46,018 nt of DNA from Thermoleophilia bacterium. Lineage in GTDB: Bacteria; Actinomycetota; Thermoleophilia; Gaiellales; JAICJC01. Below the pieces are notes generated by a model, which did not search any database, was not told the DNA's origin, and saw nothing but the letters and a program-made list of their open reading frames with translations. Location of the stretch: contig JAICKX010000013.1 of NCBI GenBank assembly GCA_025927685.1, forward strand, positions 1 to 46,018, read 5' to 3'. Positions 1-6,504 of the stretch are shown here, in pieces. How positions within the stretch are numbered: position 1 is the stretch's first letter; every line of letters starts with the position of its first letter. The position numbers and the translations under genes are program-made.

Positions 1-465
1 GCTGCGACGAACTTCGAGCAGCAGTACACGGCGCACTCCAACATCAACGCCGTCGTGATGCCGAACGACGACACAGCGAACGCCGTCATCTCGGCGCTCC
101 AGAAGGACAAGATCCCGCCGAAGACGTTCCCGACCACCGGGCAGGACGCCTCGCCGTCGGGCCTCCAGAACATCCTCAAGGGCTACCAGTGCGGCACCGT
201 CTACAAGCCGGTGTACGAGGAGGCGCAGGCCGCCGCGGCGCTGGCGCTCTACCTGCGGGCGGGGATGACTCCCCCGGATTCGCTCATCAACTCCACGACC
301 AAGGATCCCAAGACCGGCGACGAGATCAAGTCGGTCTACACGGTGCCGACCTGGGTCACCATCGACAACATGGCGGACACCGTGGTGAAGGACCAGGCGG
401 TCAAGGTGTCGGACCTGTGCTCCGGATCCCTGGCCAGCGCGTGCGCGGCGGCCGGGATCAGCTAG
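1..465 (+). CDS. Sugar ABC transporter substrate-binding protein, C-terminal fragment (XylF-like)
   Basis: The frame is open from the first base, so only the C-terminal 154 residues are present. The fragment resembles the second lobe of CUT2 periplasmic sugar-binding proteins (xylose/ribose type). It shows VVMPNDDTANAVISAL, then TTGQDASPSGLQNIL and a hinge-side segment GYQCGTVYKPVYEEAQAAAA, all in the order usual for XylF-like proteins. It would deliver a sugar to the permease encoded downstream. The ATPase gene begins within about 20 nt of its stop, so the three genes form an operon. The C-terminal tail carries two Cys (LCSGSLASACAAAG). The sugar cannot be told from this fragment. Confidence 0.85.
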   Translation, partial: AATNFEQQYTAHSNINAVVMPNDDTANAVISALQKDKIPPKTFPTTGQDASPSGLQNILKGYQCGTVYKPVYEEAQAAAALALYLRAGMTPPDSLINSTTKDPKTGDEIKSVYTVPTWVTIDNMADTVVKDQAVKVSDLCSGSLASACAAAGIS

Positions 466-485
466 ACGTGGCGAGCGGGAGCGGC

Positions 486-1274
486 GTGAGCGCGGAGACG
501 AACGGCACGCCGCTCCTCCGCCTGCGCGGGATCTCGAAGGCGTTCGGGCCCGTGCAGGCGCTGACCGACGTCGACGTGGACATCCGTGCCGGCGAGGTCA
601 CGGCGCTCGTGGGCGACAACGGCGCCGGCAAGTCGGTGCTCGTGAAGACGATCGCCGGCATCCACAGCGCCGACCGCGGCGAGATCCAGTGGGAGGGTCG
701 GCCGGTGCGGATCCGCTCGCCGCGTGGCGCGGCGGCGCTCGGCATCGAGACCGTCTACCAGGACCTGGCCCTGTGCAACAACCTCGACATCGTCGAGAAC
801 ATGTTCCTCGGCCGCGAGCGGACGCGCGGGTTCGTCCTCGACGAGGAGCAGATGGAGGAGGCCGCGCAGGAGACTCTCTCGAGCCTGGCCGTCACGACCG
901 TCCGGTCGATCCGCCAGCCCGTCGCCTCGCTGTCCGGCGGCCAGCGCCAGTCGGTGGCGATCGCGAAGTCGGTGCTCTGGAACGCGAAGCTCGTCATCAT
1001 GGACGAGCCGACGGCCGCGCTCGGCGTCGCGCAGACCCGAATGGTTCTGGATCTCGTCCGCCGGCTGGCCGACATGGGCCATGCGGCGCTCATCATCTCC
1101 CACAACATGAACGACGTCTTCGAGGTCGCCGACCGCATGGCCGTGCTGTATCTCGGCCGGATGGTGGCGGTGCGGCCGGCGGCGGAGATGGACCGCCAGA
1201 TCGCCGTCGACCTCATGACGACGGGCGCCTCGTCGCGGCAGTCGCCGGCGGCGCGGAAGGGCGAAGGAGGCTGA
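486..1274 (+). CDS. Sugar ABC transporter ATP-binding protein (CUT2, half-size)
   Basis: This is the ATPase subunit of the sugar importer. Walker A is GDNGAGKS, the signature is SLSGGQRQS, Walker B is LVIMDEPTAALG and the H-loop is IISHNMNDV. It has about 262 residues and one nucleotide-binding domain, whereas classical XylG/RbsA proteins carry two in about 500 residues; single-domain versions such as FrcA are known, so it probably acts as a homodimer. The start is ambiguous: GTG at 486 has GGGAG 4 nt upstream and is preferred, while an in-frame GTG at 468 lies right after the stop of the binding-protein gene but has no clear ribosome site. The permease gene follows after 3 nt. Confidence 0.9.
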   Translation: MSAETNGTPLLRLRGISKAFGPVQALTDVDVDIRAGEVTALVGDNGAGKSVLVKTIAGIHSADRGEIQWEGRPVRIRSPRGAAALGIETVYQDLALCNNLDIVENMFLGRERTRGFVLDEEQMEEAAQETLSSLAVTTVRSIRQPVASLSGGQRQSVAIAKSVLWNAKLVIMDEPTAALGVAQTRMVLDLVRRLADMGHAALIISHNMNDVFEVADRMAVLYLGRMVAVRPAAEMDRQIAVDLMTTGASSRQSPAARKGEGG

Positions 1275-1277
1275 CGC

Positions 1278-2567
1278 GTGTCGACCGTCGACGAACCGGT
1301 CGAGCCCGACGAGCTGAGCGAGGAGGCCGCGCGCAAGGCGGAGCTGGCCGTTCCCGCGGAGCTCGTCGCCGGCTCGGCGACCGAGTACCTGCGCTCGTCG
1401 ATCGCCCGGATCAAGGCGGGCGAGGCAGGAGTCCTTCCGGTCGTGGCCGGGCTGATCGTCGTCTCGATCCTCTTCCAGTCGCTCAACTCGCACTTCCTGA
1501 CGGCGCAGAACCTCGTGAACCTGCTCATCCAGGCGGCGGTGTTCGCGCTGCTGGGAATGGGCGAGGTGTTTGTCCTGCTCCTCGGCGAGATCGACCTCTC
1601 GATCGGATACGTCGCCGGCATGGGCGGCGTCATCATGGCCGATGCCGCCGGCCCGGCTCACGGCTGGCCGTGGTACGTGGCGATCGGGCTCGCGCTCCTG
1701 GGCTGCGCCGGCATCGGGCTCGTCCAGGGCCTGATCATCACCCAGATCGGGCTGCCCTCGTTCGTCGTCACGCTCGCCGGCCTGCTCTTCTGGGAGGGCG
1801 TCCTCCTCAAGATCCTCGGGAACGGCGGCACCATCCCGATCAACGACACCGTCATCAACGACATCGCGAGCAACAACCTGTCGAACACGTGGAGCTGGGT
1901 GGTGATGCTCGTGATCGTCGGCGCGTTCGCCGTTCTGGCCTGGCGCCGCGACGACAAGCGGCGCAAGGCCGGGCTCGTCGCCCCGCCGCCCACGATCACG
2001 CTGCTCAAGATCGCGCTGGCGCTGGCGTGCGGCGTCGGGCTCGTCCTCCTCTGCACCGTGAACCGCGGGCTCCTCGAGCCGATCTCGGGCGTGCCGTGGG
2101 TCGTGCTTCTCGTCCTCGCCGTGCTGGCGGTCTGGAGCTTCCTCCTGGGCCGCACCCAGATCGGCCGCTACATCTACGCGATCGGCGGCAGCGCCGAGGC
2201 CGCCCGCCGGGCGGGCATCCACGTGCAGGGGATCCGGACGCTGGCGTTCACGCTCACGGGGCTCACGGCCGGCATCGCCGGGATCGTCTACGCCTCACGG
2301 TTGCGCTCGATCTCCACGACGGTCGACGGCGGCACGCTCGTCCTCTACGCCGTCGCCGCCGCGGTCATCGGCGGCACGAGCCTGATGGGCGGGCGGGGCA
2401 AGGCGCTCCACGGCGTGCTCGGCGGGATCGTCATCGCGGCGATCTACAACGGCATGGGCCTCATGGGGTACGGCGCGGCGGCGCAGTTCATGGTCACCGC
2501 CCTCGTGCTCCTGGCCGCCGTGACGATCGACGCCACGTCGCACCGCGGCCGCTCCGCCGGTACCTGA
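1278..2567 (+). CDS. Sugar ABC transporter permease (XylH/RbsC-like)
   Basis: This 429-residue inner-membrane permease of the CUT2 type starts at GTG with a strong Shine-Dalgarno GAAGGAGG 7 nt upstream. A hydrophilic N-terminus of about 50 residues precedes the first helix (VLPVVAGLIVVSILF). The family signature region is clear: LLGEIDLSIGYVAGMGGV, then LVQGLIITQIGLPSFVVTLA, and later YAIGGSAEAARRAGI and AVIGGTSLMGGRGK. A long polar loop (about residues 215-235, WRRDDKRRKAG) splits the helices, as in XylH-type permeases. It is the last gene of the operon. No regulator lies next to it in the window. Confidence 0.92.
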   Translation: MSTVDEPVEPDELSEEAARKAELAVPAELVAGSATEYLRSSIARIKAGEAGVLPVVAGLIVVSILFQSLNSHFLTAQNLVNLLIQAAVFALLGMGEVFVLLLGEIDLSIGYVAGMGGVIMADAAGPAHGWPWYVAIGLALLGCAGIGLVQGLIITQIGLPSFVVTLAGLLFWEGVLLKILGNGGTIPINDTVINDIASNNLSNTWSWVVMLVIVGAFAVLAWRRDDKRRKAGLVAPPPTITLLKIALALACGVGLVLLCTVNRGLLEPISGVPWVVLLVLAVLAVWSFLLGRTQIGRYIYAIGGSAEAARRAGIHVQGIRTLAFTLTGLTAGIAGIVYASRLRSISTTVDGGTLVLYAVAAAVIGGTSLMGGRGKALHGVLGGIVIAAIYNGMGLMGYGAAAQFMVTALVLLAAVTIDATSHRGRSAGT

Positions 2568-2604
2568 GGGCCGGCCGGCTGGGAACGGGCGTGCGGCAGC
2601 AGCT

Positions 2605-2754
2605 CTAGGAGCGTCTCGGCCGCGGCGCCTGCCGCGGCTCGAGCTGCGGATACTCGTCGTCCAGCCGTGACTTCGACCGGTGCATCGCCCGCCGGACCGC
2701 CTGCTTGGCTCGCTGGGCGCCGGGATCGGTGTGCATCGGCCGGCGTTTGGACAT
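2605..2754 (-). CDS. Small basic hypothetical protein (49 aa)
   Basis: This is a short arginine/lysine-rich frame (MSKRRPMHTDPGAQRAKQAV at its start). I do not recognise the family. Codon positions argue that it is real: third positions are roughly 88% G+C and second positions about 50%, the pattern of true genes here. The ribosome site is weak (AAGAG close to the ATG). The frame extends upstream to 2802, but the upstream codons look less gene-like. It sits alone on the minus strand between the sugar permease and the DUF892 gene. It might bind nucleic acid given its charge, but nothing shows that. Confidence 0.45.
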   Translation of the reverse strand: MSKRRPMHTDPGAQRAKQAVRRAMHRSKSRLDDEYPQLEPRQAPRPRRS

Positions 2755-2857
2755 CGCTCTTGGACTACCCGTCCGCGTCCGGCGAGAAACGGTTTCCGGC
2801 ACGGCACGCCGCGGGTATCACCGCGCGGACCGAGGATGCCAACACGGGAGGATGAAC

Positions 2858-3349
2858 GTGAAGTTGCAATCGCTTGAAGACGTGCTCATGGCCGAGCTCA
2901 GCGACCTCATGAGCGCCGAGAAGCAGCTCGTCCAGGCGCTGCCGAAGGTCGCGGGGGCCGCGTCGTCGAAGGAGCTCCGGGAGGCCATCGAGCATCATCT
3001 CGAGGAGACGCGTGGCCACGTCCAGCGGCTCGAGCAGGTGTTCGACTCGCTCGGCAGCGACGTGGAGAGCGAGCACTGCGAGGCGATGGAGGGCCTGATC
3101 GGCGAGGGCGAGGAGATCGTCGAGGCCGACGGCGACGACTCCGCGAAGGACGCGGCGCTGATCGGCGCCGCCCAGCGCGTGGAGCACTACGAGATCGCCG
3201 CGTACGGCACGGCCCGCACGCTGGCCGAGCAGCTCGGCAAGGACGACGCGGCCGCGCTCCTCCAGGAGACGCTCGACGAGGAGAGCGCCGCCGACCAGAC
3301 GCTCACGAAGATCGCGGTGAGCCGTGTGAACGAGCGCGCCGCGACGTAG
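2858..3349 (+). CDS. DUF892 / YciF-like ferritin-fold protein
   Basis: This all-helical protein of about 163 residues matches the YciE/YciF (DUF892) family, which adopts a ferritin-like four-helix bundle with a di-metal site and is linked to stress responses. Family hallmarks include LMSAEKQLVQALPKV near the N-terminus, HHLEETRGHVQRLEQVF, RVEHYEIAAYGTARTLAEQLG and LLQETLDEESAADQTL, with Glu and His at the usual metal-ligand positions. GTG at 2858 is chosen because GGAGG ends 6 nt upstream. The ATG at 2852 is in frame but abuts the GGAGG directly and would add only two residues. A small basic stress-type protein gene follows. Confidence 0.9.
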   Translation: MKLQSLEDVLMAELSDLMSAEKQLVQALPKVAGAASSKELREAIEHHLEETRGHVQRLEQVFDSLGSDVESEHCEAMEGLIGEGEEIVEADGDDSAKDAALIGAAQRVEHYEIAAYGTARTLAEQLGKDDAAALLQETLDEESAADQTLTKIAVSRVNERAAT

Positions 3350-3408
3350 CACCGAAGGCCGGGCCGGCGGCCGCGCGCCGCCGGCCCGCCGTTCGACTGG
3401 AGGTCGAC

Positions 3409-3618
3409 ATGGCCGTCAAGAACGAGAAGCAGTACGAGGCCCTGAAGGACAAGGGGATGTCCAAGGAGCGCGCCGCGCGGATCGCGAACTCGCCGGGCGC
3501 ATCGAGCCGCGGAGGCAAGAAGTCGGGCTCGGGCTCGAGCCCGAAGCAGGGCGGTACGACGGCCCAGAAGAAGGCCGCGGGCCGCAAGGGCGGGAAGGCC
3601 GCCGCGAAGAAGTCGTGA
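3409..3618 (+). CDS. Small Lys/Gly-rich protein (DUF7218-like)
   Basis: This 69-residue basic protein has a conserved N-terminal block, IKNEKQYEALKDKGMSK-like (here VKNEKQYEALKDKGMSKERA), and a low-complexity Lys/Gly/Ser tail (KKAAGRKGGKAAAKKS). The N-terminal block is shared by a widespread family of short actinobacterial proteins of unknown function. The tail resembles histone-like or DNA-binding tails. GGAGG lies 6 nt before the ATG. Its TGA overlaps the GTG start of the broken dehydrogenase gene (GTGA), so the two were probably cotranscribed. Function is unknown; a role with DNA or in stress is only a guess. Confidence 0.8.
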   Translation: MAVKNEKQYEALKDKGMSKERAARIANSPGASSRGGKKSGSGSSPKQGGTTAQKKAAGRKGGKAAAKKS

Positions 3619-4411
3619 GCCGGACCGAGCACGAGTTCCCACGCCGGAGCCAGCCCCGGCCAGGGCACCAGGAGCGCATGGAGCCGGTCCCGCGGGCCGA
3701 GATGGAGGGCTACGTCGGGAGCGGCAAGCTGGCCGGGATCCGAGCGCTCGTGACCGGCGGCGACTCGGGCATCGGCCGGGCCGTCTCGGTCGCATTCGCC
3801 AAGGAGGGCGCGGATGTCGCCATCGCCTACCTCGGCGGGCATGACGACGCCCACGGCACAGCCGAGCTGATCGAGGCCGAGGGCAGGACGGCGGTCGCCG
3901 TCGCCGGCGACCTGTCCCAGCTGCAGGCGTGCGCCGCGGCCGTGCAGCGGACGGCCCGAGGAGCTCACGGCCGAGCAGTGGGAGCGGACGTTCGGGACGA
4001 ACATCCACAGCGACTTCTGGACGACCAGGCGCCGCGCTCCCGCACATGGGAGAGGGGAGCTCGATCATCAACACGAGCTCGATCAACGGGCTCCGCGGCA
4101 ACAGGTCGCTGATCGACTACTCGGCCACCAAGGGCGCCATCCTGGCCTACACCTACTCCATGGCCCAGGCGCTCGCCGAGCGCGGGATCCGGGTGAACGC
4201 CGTCGCGCCGGGGCCGGTGTGGACGCCGCTCATCCCCTCGACGTTGTCGCCCGAGAGCGTCGAGCAGGTCGGTGCCGACCAGCCGATCGGCCGGGCCGCG
4301 CAGCCGGACGAGATCGCGCCGTCGTACGTGTTCTTCGCCTCGCCCCAGCTCTCCGGCTACTACACGGGCGAGGTGCTCGCGCCCGTGGGCGGCGAGACCA
4401 TGCCGGGCTGA
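3615..4411 (+). pseudogene. Short-chain dehydrogenase/reductase, broken by deletion and frameshift
   Basis: Three frames must be joined to rebuild this SDR. Frame 3 gives the N-terminus with the NAD(P) motif TGGDSGIGRAV. Near 3956 the reading jumps to frame 1 (EELTAEQWERTFGTNI) and the segment expected between them is missing, including the LDVLVNNA strand and following loop, roughly 25-30 residues. Near 4028 an extra base shifts to frame 2 (ALPHMGEGSSIINTSSING, the catalytic YSATKG and APGPVWTPLIP). The catalytic Ser and YxxxK survive, but the product cannot be made in one frame. Intact relatives of about 285 residues share these blocks. Two lesions in 70 nt suggest real decay, but assembly error is possible. 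Confidence 0.85.
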
Positions 4412-4434
4412 GCACCCGCCTTCCGGGGGAGTGG

Positions 4435-4440
4435 CAAACT
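4435..4440 (+). promoter_or_regulatory. -10 box CAAACT of a leaderless promoter
   Basis: CAAACT ends exactly 6 nt before the ATG of the YjbR-family gene, so transcription would begin at or next to the start codon. There is no Shine-Dalgarno sequence. The assignment rests on spacing and on the same layout at other genes in this window. Confidence 0.45.
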
Positions 4441-4446
4441 CCTCCC

Positions 4447-4854
4447 ATGGCGACGATGGCGGATCTGGACGAGCTCGCGCTCGCGTTGCCGGAGGCCACG
4501 AAGGCGGTCGCCGAGGACGGGCGGCCGTCCTACCTCGTCCACGGCAAGATGTTCTGCTTCCATCGCGGCCGCCGGCCCGACGCCGTCGACCCGGAGACGG
4601 GCGAGCGGCTTTCGGACGTCGTCATGTTCCGCGTCCCGGGGCTCGAGGAGAAGGAGCTCCTGCTCTCCGACGACCGCGGCATCTACTTCACGACGCCGCA
4701 CTTCCGCGGCTACCCGGCGGTGCTGGTGCGCATCCCCGACCTCGAGCGGCTCGACCGCGAGGAGCTGCGAGACGTCGTCGTCGACGCCTGGCTGACACGG
4801 GCGCAGAAGCGGATCGCCAAGGCGTGGCTGGCGGAGCATGCGGAGGAGGCGTGA
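4447..4854 (+). CDS. MmcQ/YjbR family protein
   Basis: This 135-residue protein belongs to the MmcQ/YjbR group (CyaY-like fold, often annotated as DNA-binding). It shows LALALPEATKAVAEDGRPSY at the N-terminus, a GKMFCFHRG strand, LLLSDDRGIYFTTPHF with FRGYPAVLVRIPDL, and a C-terminal WLTRAQKRIAKAWLAEH helix. All are usual for the family. ATG at 4447 is chosen for its leaderless-type -10 spacing; ATG at 4456 is an alternative. Its stop overlaps the next start (TGATG), so it is translationally coupled to the AraC-type gene, and the VOC gene after that probably belongs to the same transcript. The biochemical role is not known. Confidence 0.88.
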   Translation: MATMADLDELALALPEATKAVAEDGRPSYLVHGKMFCFHRGRRPDAVDPETGERLSDVVMFRVPGLEEKELLLSDDRGIYFTTPHFRGYPAVLVRIPDLERLDREELRDVVVDAWLTRAQKRIAKAWLAEHAEEA

Positions 4855-5291
4855 TGGCGACCTACGCGCATCCCGACCGCCACCTGCTCCGCGCCAAGGA
4901 CCTCGCCGACGCGCGCTACTTCGATCCGCTCGACGTGAACGACTTGGCGGGCGCCGCCGGCCTCTCCCGGGCGCACTTCAGCCGCGAGTTCCGGCGGGCC
5001 TTCGGGGAGTCGCCGCACGCCTACCTGCTCACCCGCCGCCTCGAGCGAGCGGCCGCCCTCCTGCGCGGCACCGACCGCTCGGTCGCCGACATCTGCTTCT
5101 CGGTCGGCCTGCGCAGCGTCGGGTCGTTCACGACGAGCTTCACTCGCACCTTCGGCGCCTCGCCGGCGGCCTACCGGGCCGCGCATCCTCCGGCCGCCAG
5201 CCTGGCCATCGTCCCGACCTGCGTGCTCAGGTTCTACGGCCGCCCGGAACGGCGCACGTTTCGAGAAGACAGCCCCGGCGGTCGCGGATAG
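4854..5291 (+). CDS. AraC-type helix-turn-helix transcriptional regulator
   Basis: This 145-residue protein consists almost only of the two-helix-turn-helix AraC DNA-binding domain. The first HTH is VNDLAGAAGLSRAHFSREFR with FGESPHAYLLTRRLERA, and the second is VADICFSVGLRSVGSFTTSF with the family-typical FGASPAAYR. There is no separate ligand-binding domain, only a 50-residue tail. It overlaps the YjbR gene by one base and precedes a VOC gene. AraC-type regulator next to VOC protein is a common actinobacterial pairing, so it may control this operon. The inverted repeat just past its stop is a candidate site. Confidence 0.92.
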   Translation: MATYAHPDRHLLRAKDLADARYFDPLDVNDLAGAAGLSRAHFSREFRRAFGESPHAYLLTRRLERAAALLRGTDRSVADICFSVGLRSVGSFTTSFTRTFGASPAAYRAAHPPAASLAIVPTCVLRFYGRPERRTFREDSPGGRG

Positions 5292-5294
5292 CCT

Positions 5295-5310
5295 GGATCT
5301 CGACAGATCC
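5295..5310. promoter_or_regulatory. Inverted repeat between the AraC-type and VOC genes
   Basis: GGATCT-CGAC-AGATCC is a perfect 6-bp inverted repeat with a 4-nt spacer. It lies 4 nt after the AraC-type stop and about 22 nt before the VOC start. It could be an operator for the neighbouring regulator or an RNA hairpin that separates expression of the two genes. A -10-like TAGCCT (5288-5293) lies just upstream, which favours an operator. This is inference from position only. Confidence 0.35.
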
Positions 5311-5332
5311 GATCCGCCCGAGGAGGGGACGA

Positions 5333-5758
5333 ATGTACAAGCTCAGCACCGCCCAGCTCTGGGTCGACGACCAGGACGAGGCGCTCGAGTTCTATACGAC
5401 GAAGCTCGGCATGGAGGTGCGCTCCGACGTCACCATGCCGGAGCTCGGGAACTTCCGCTGGCTCACGGTCGGCCCGCCGAGCCAGCCTGACATCGCCATC
5501 GTGCTCATGGCGATCCCCGGCCCGCCGGTGATGGACGCCGAGACGGCCGACCAGGTGCGGAGCCTCATGTCCAAGGGCTTCGCCGGCACGGTCTTCCTGA
5601 CGACCGACGACTGCCGCGCCTCCGTAGAGGAGCTGAAGGGGCGCGGGGTCGAGTTCACCGAGGAGCCCGAGGAGCGCCCGTACGGGATCGACTCCGGCTT
5701 CCGCGATCCCTCCGGCAACAGCTTCCGGCTCACCCAGGTCACGATGGCCGGCGTCTGA
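5333..5758 (+). CDS. VOC family protein (glyoxalase/dioxygenase fold)
   Basis: This 141-residue single-chain VOC protein has two beta-alpha-beta-beta-beta modules. The first holds QLWVDDQDEALEFYTTKLGM and the second GTVFLTTDDCRASVEELKGRG, ending with the typical FRDPSGNSFRLTQ. The usual metal ligands (His early, Glu at the end) are not all present: the first strand has Gln and the last strand lacks the common Glu. It may therefore be a non-metal or binding-type VOC protein rather than a glyoxalase. The start has a strong GAGGAGGGG 5 nt upstream. It is the last gene of the YjbR-AraC-VOC unit; an inverted repeat follows at 5776. Confidence 0.88.
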   Translation: MYKLSTAQLWVDDQDEALEFYTTKLGMEVRSDVTMPELGNFRWLTVGPPSQPDIAIVLMAIPGPPVMDAETADQVRSLMSKGFAGTVFLTTDDCRASVEELKGRGVEFTEEPEERPYGIDSGFRDPSGNSFRLTQVTMAGV

Positions 5759-5775
5759 TCCACGCTTCAACCCCT

Positions 5776-5817
5776 GGGGTCAGACCCTCTAGCCATGCTG
5801 CTATGGGGTCTGACCCC
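5776..5817. repeat. Inverted repeat of GGGGTCAGACCC (REP-like or bidirectional terminator)
   Basis: GGGGTCAGACCC (5776-5787) is matched by its exact reverse complement GGGTCTGACCCC (5806-5817), with 18 nt between. Each arm is itself nearly palindromic, so the unit looks like two copies of a short 13-mer facing each other. It lies 18 nt after the VOC stop and 12 nt before the 3' end of the methyltransferase remnant, a convergent position. It could end transcription in both directions, or be a dispersed REP-type element. There is no T-rich tract. Confidence 0.55.
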
Positions 5818-5828
5818 GGTGGTTTCGG

Positions 5829-6126
5829 CTACCGCCGCGTCGCGACGGCCTCGAGGTACGTCGCCGGGATCGAGACGGTCCCGTCCGCGAGCCGGTTTCG
5901 CTGCCGGACGAGGTCGACCAGGTCGGCCTCGAGCATGAAGCGGTTCTCTCCGGCCGCCTCGAGCGCGCGCACGGTCGGGCCGTACGAGCGGGCAAACGTC
6001 CCGACGGGGTGCTCGGGCGACCTGGCCCGGAACGTGAACGTCCGCCGGCGCAGCTGGAGATGGGCCAACTCGGGCGCGAGCAGGGACCGCAGGCCCGGCT
6101 CGGTGCCCCACACGAACGCCGGCACA
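5829..6126 (-). pseudogene. Class I SAM methyltransferase, C-terminal remnant
   Basis: Only the C-terminal third of a UbiE-type methyltransferase is recognisable: AFVWGTEPGLRSLLAPE, then RRRTFTFRARSPEH, GTFARSYGPTVRALEAAGE and a terminal SIPATYLEAVATRR. Relatives carry this substrate-side tail after a Rossmann domain. Here the SAM-binding half (the GxGxG motif and following strands) is absent. Upstream codons on this strand (to 6263) do not resemble a methyltransferase, and the opposite strand there encodes the tail of a cupin. The frame stays open to its normal stop, so truncation at the 5' end is the only visible lesion. It is unlikely to be active. Confidence 0.65.
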
Positions 6127-6236
6127 AGGTGACCACCGGCGACGAGCCGGTCCAGCTGCTCGCGATCGGCGGCACGCCCGGCGCGGCCTACCAGGCGCCG
6201 CCGTTCGCGGAGGTGGGGGCGCAGCTGCCGGGGTAG
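6123..6236 (+). pseudogene. Cupin-domain protein, C-terminal remnant
   Basis: A short plus-strand stretch ends in HKVTTGDEPVQLLAIGG, TPGAAYQAPPF and AEVGAQLPG. This looks like the last beta-strands and C-terminal tail of a small cupin protein. The metal-binding cupin core and any start codon with a ribosome site are missing. It begins exactly where the methyltransferase remnant on the opposite strand stops making sense. The match is by memory of the family pattern and the fragment is only 37 residues, so confidence is moderate. Confidence 0.5.
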
Positions 6237-6252
6237 CCGCACCGCTCGGGAG

Positions 6253-6258
6253 TACAGT
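6253..6258 (+). promoter_or_regulatory. -10 box TACAGT before the 64-aa gene
   Basis: TACAGT ends 8 nt before the ATG at 6267 and there is no Shine-Dalgarno sequence, so the transcript would have almost no leader. Confidence 0.45.
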
Positions 6259-6266
6259 TCCACCGC

Positions 6267-6461
6267 ATGAGCGACGATCGTGTGCTGGCGGGCGTCGGCG
6301 GGGCAGCCGTCGGGGTCGCCGTCGACCGCCGCACCGCCCCGGCCACGGTGTCCGTCTGGATCGAGGCTCCGGGCGCTCCGACCCAGGGCGCGAACCTGTC
6401 GCCGGAGGCTGCGCGCGAGCTGGCCGAGCGCCTGGCCCGCGCCGCCGGCGACGCCGGCTAG
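6267..6461 (+). CDS. Small hypothetical protein (64 aa)
   Basis: I do not recognise this protein. It contains a short beta-type segment ([20 protein letters not shown]) followed by [19 protein letters not shown], an amphipathic helix. The arrangement resembles small actinobacterial proteins that form one beta-sheet and a helix. A leaderless-type -10 box precedes the ATG, and codon use fits the genome. It lies 43 nt upstream of the flavoprotein gene, which has its own -10 box, so cotranscription is not required. Confidence 0.6.
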   Translation: MSDDRVLAGVGGAAVGVAVDRRTAPATVSVWIEAPGAPTQGANLSPEAARELAERLARAAGDAG

Positions 6462-6488
6462 CCGCTTCCCGGACCCGCGTCCAGGCAG

Positions 6489-6494
6489 TACGGT
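6489..6494 (+). promoter_or_regulatory. -10 box TACGGT before the flavoprotein gene
   Basis: TACGGT ends 10 nt before the ATG at 6505, leaving a leader of only a few nucleotides. No Shine-Dalgarno sequence is present. Confidence 0.45.
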
Positions 6495-6504
6495 TCAGAG
6501 AGCG

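Noticed and set aside
468-1274. A frameshift-truncated two-domain XylG ATPase
   Set aside because: The single domain ends naturally after the H-loop region and the permease follows at once with a good ribosome site; half-size versions of this subunit exist.
462-2222. A 586-codon open frame on the minus strand opposite the sugar ABC genes
   Set aside because: It is rich in Arg, Asp and His without any domain, and it overlaps two well-supported transporter genes; it is a GC shadow.
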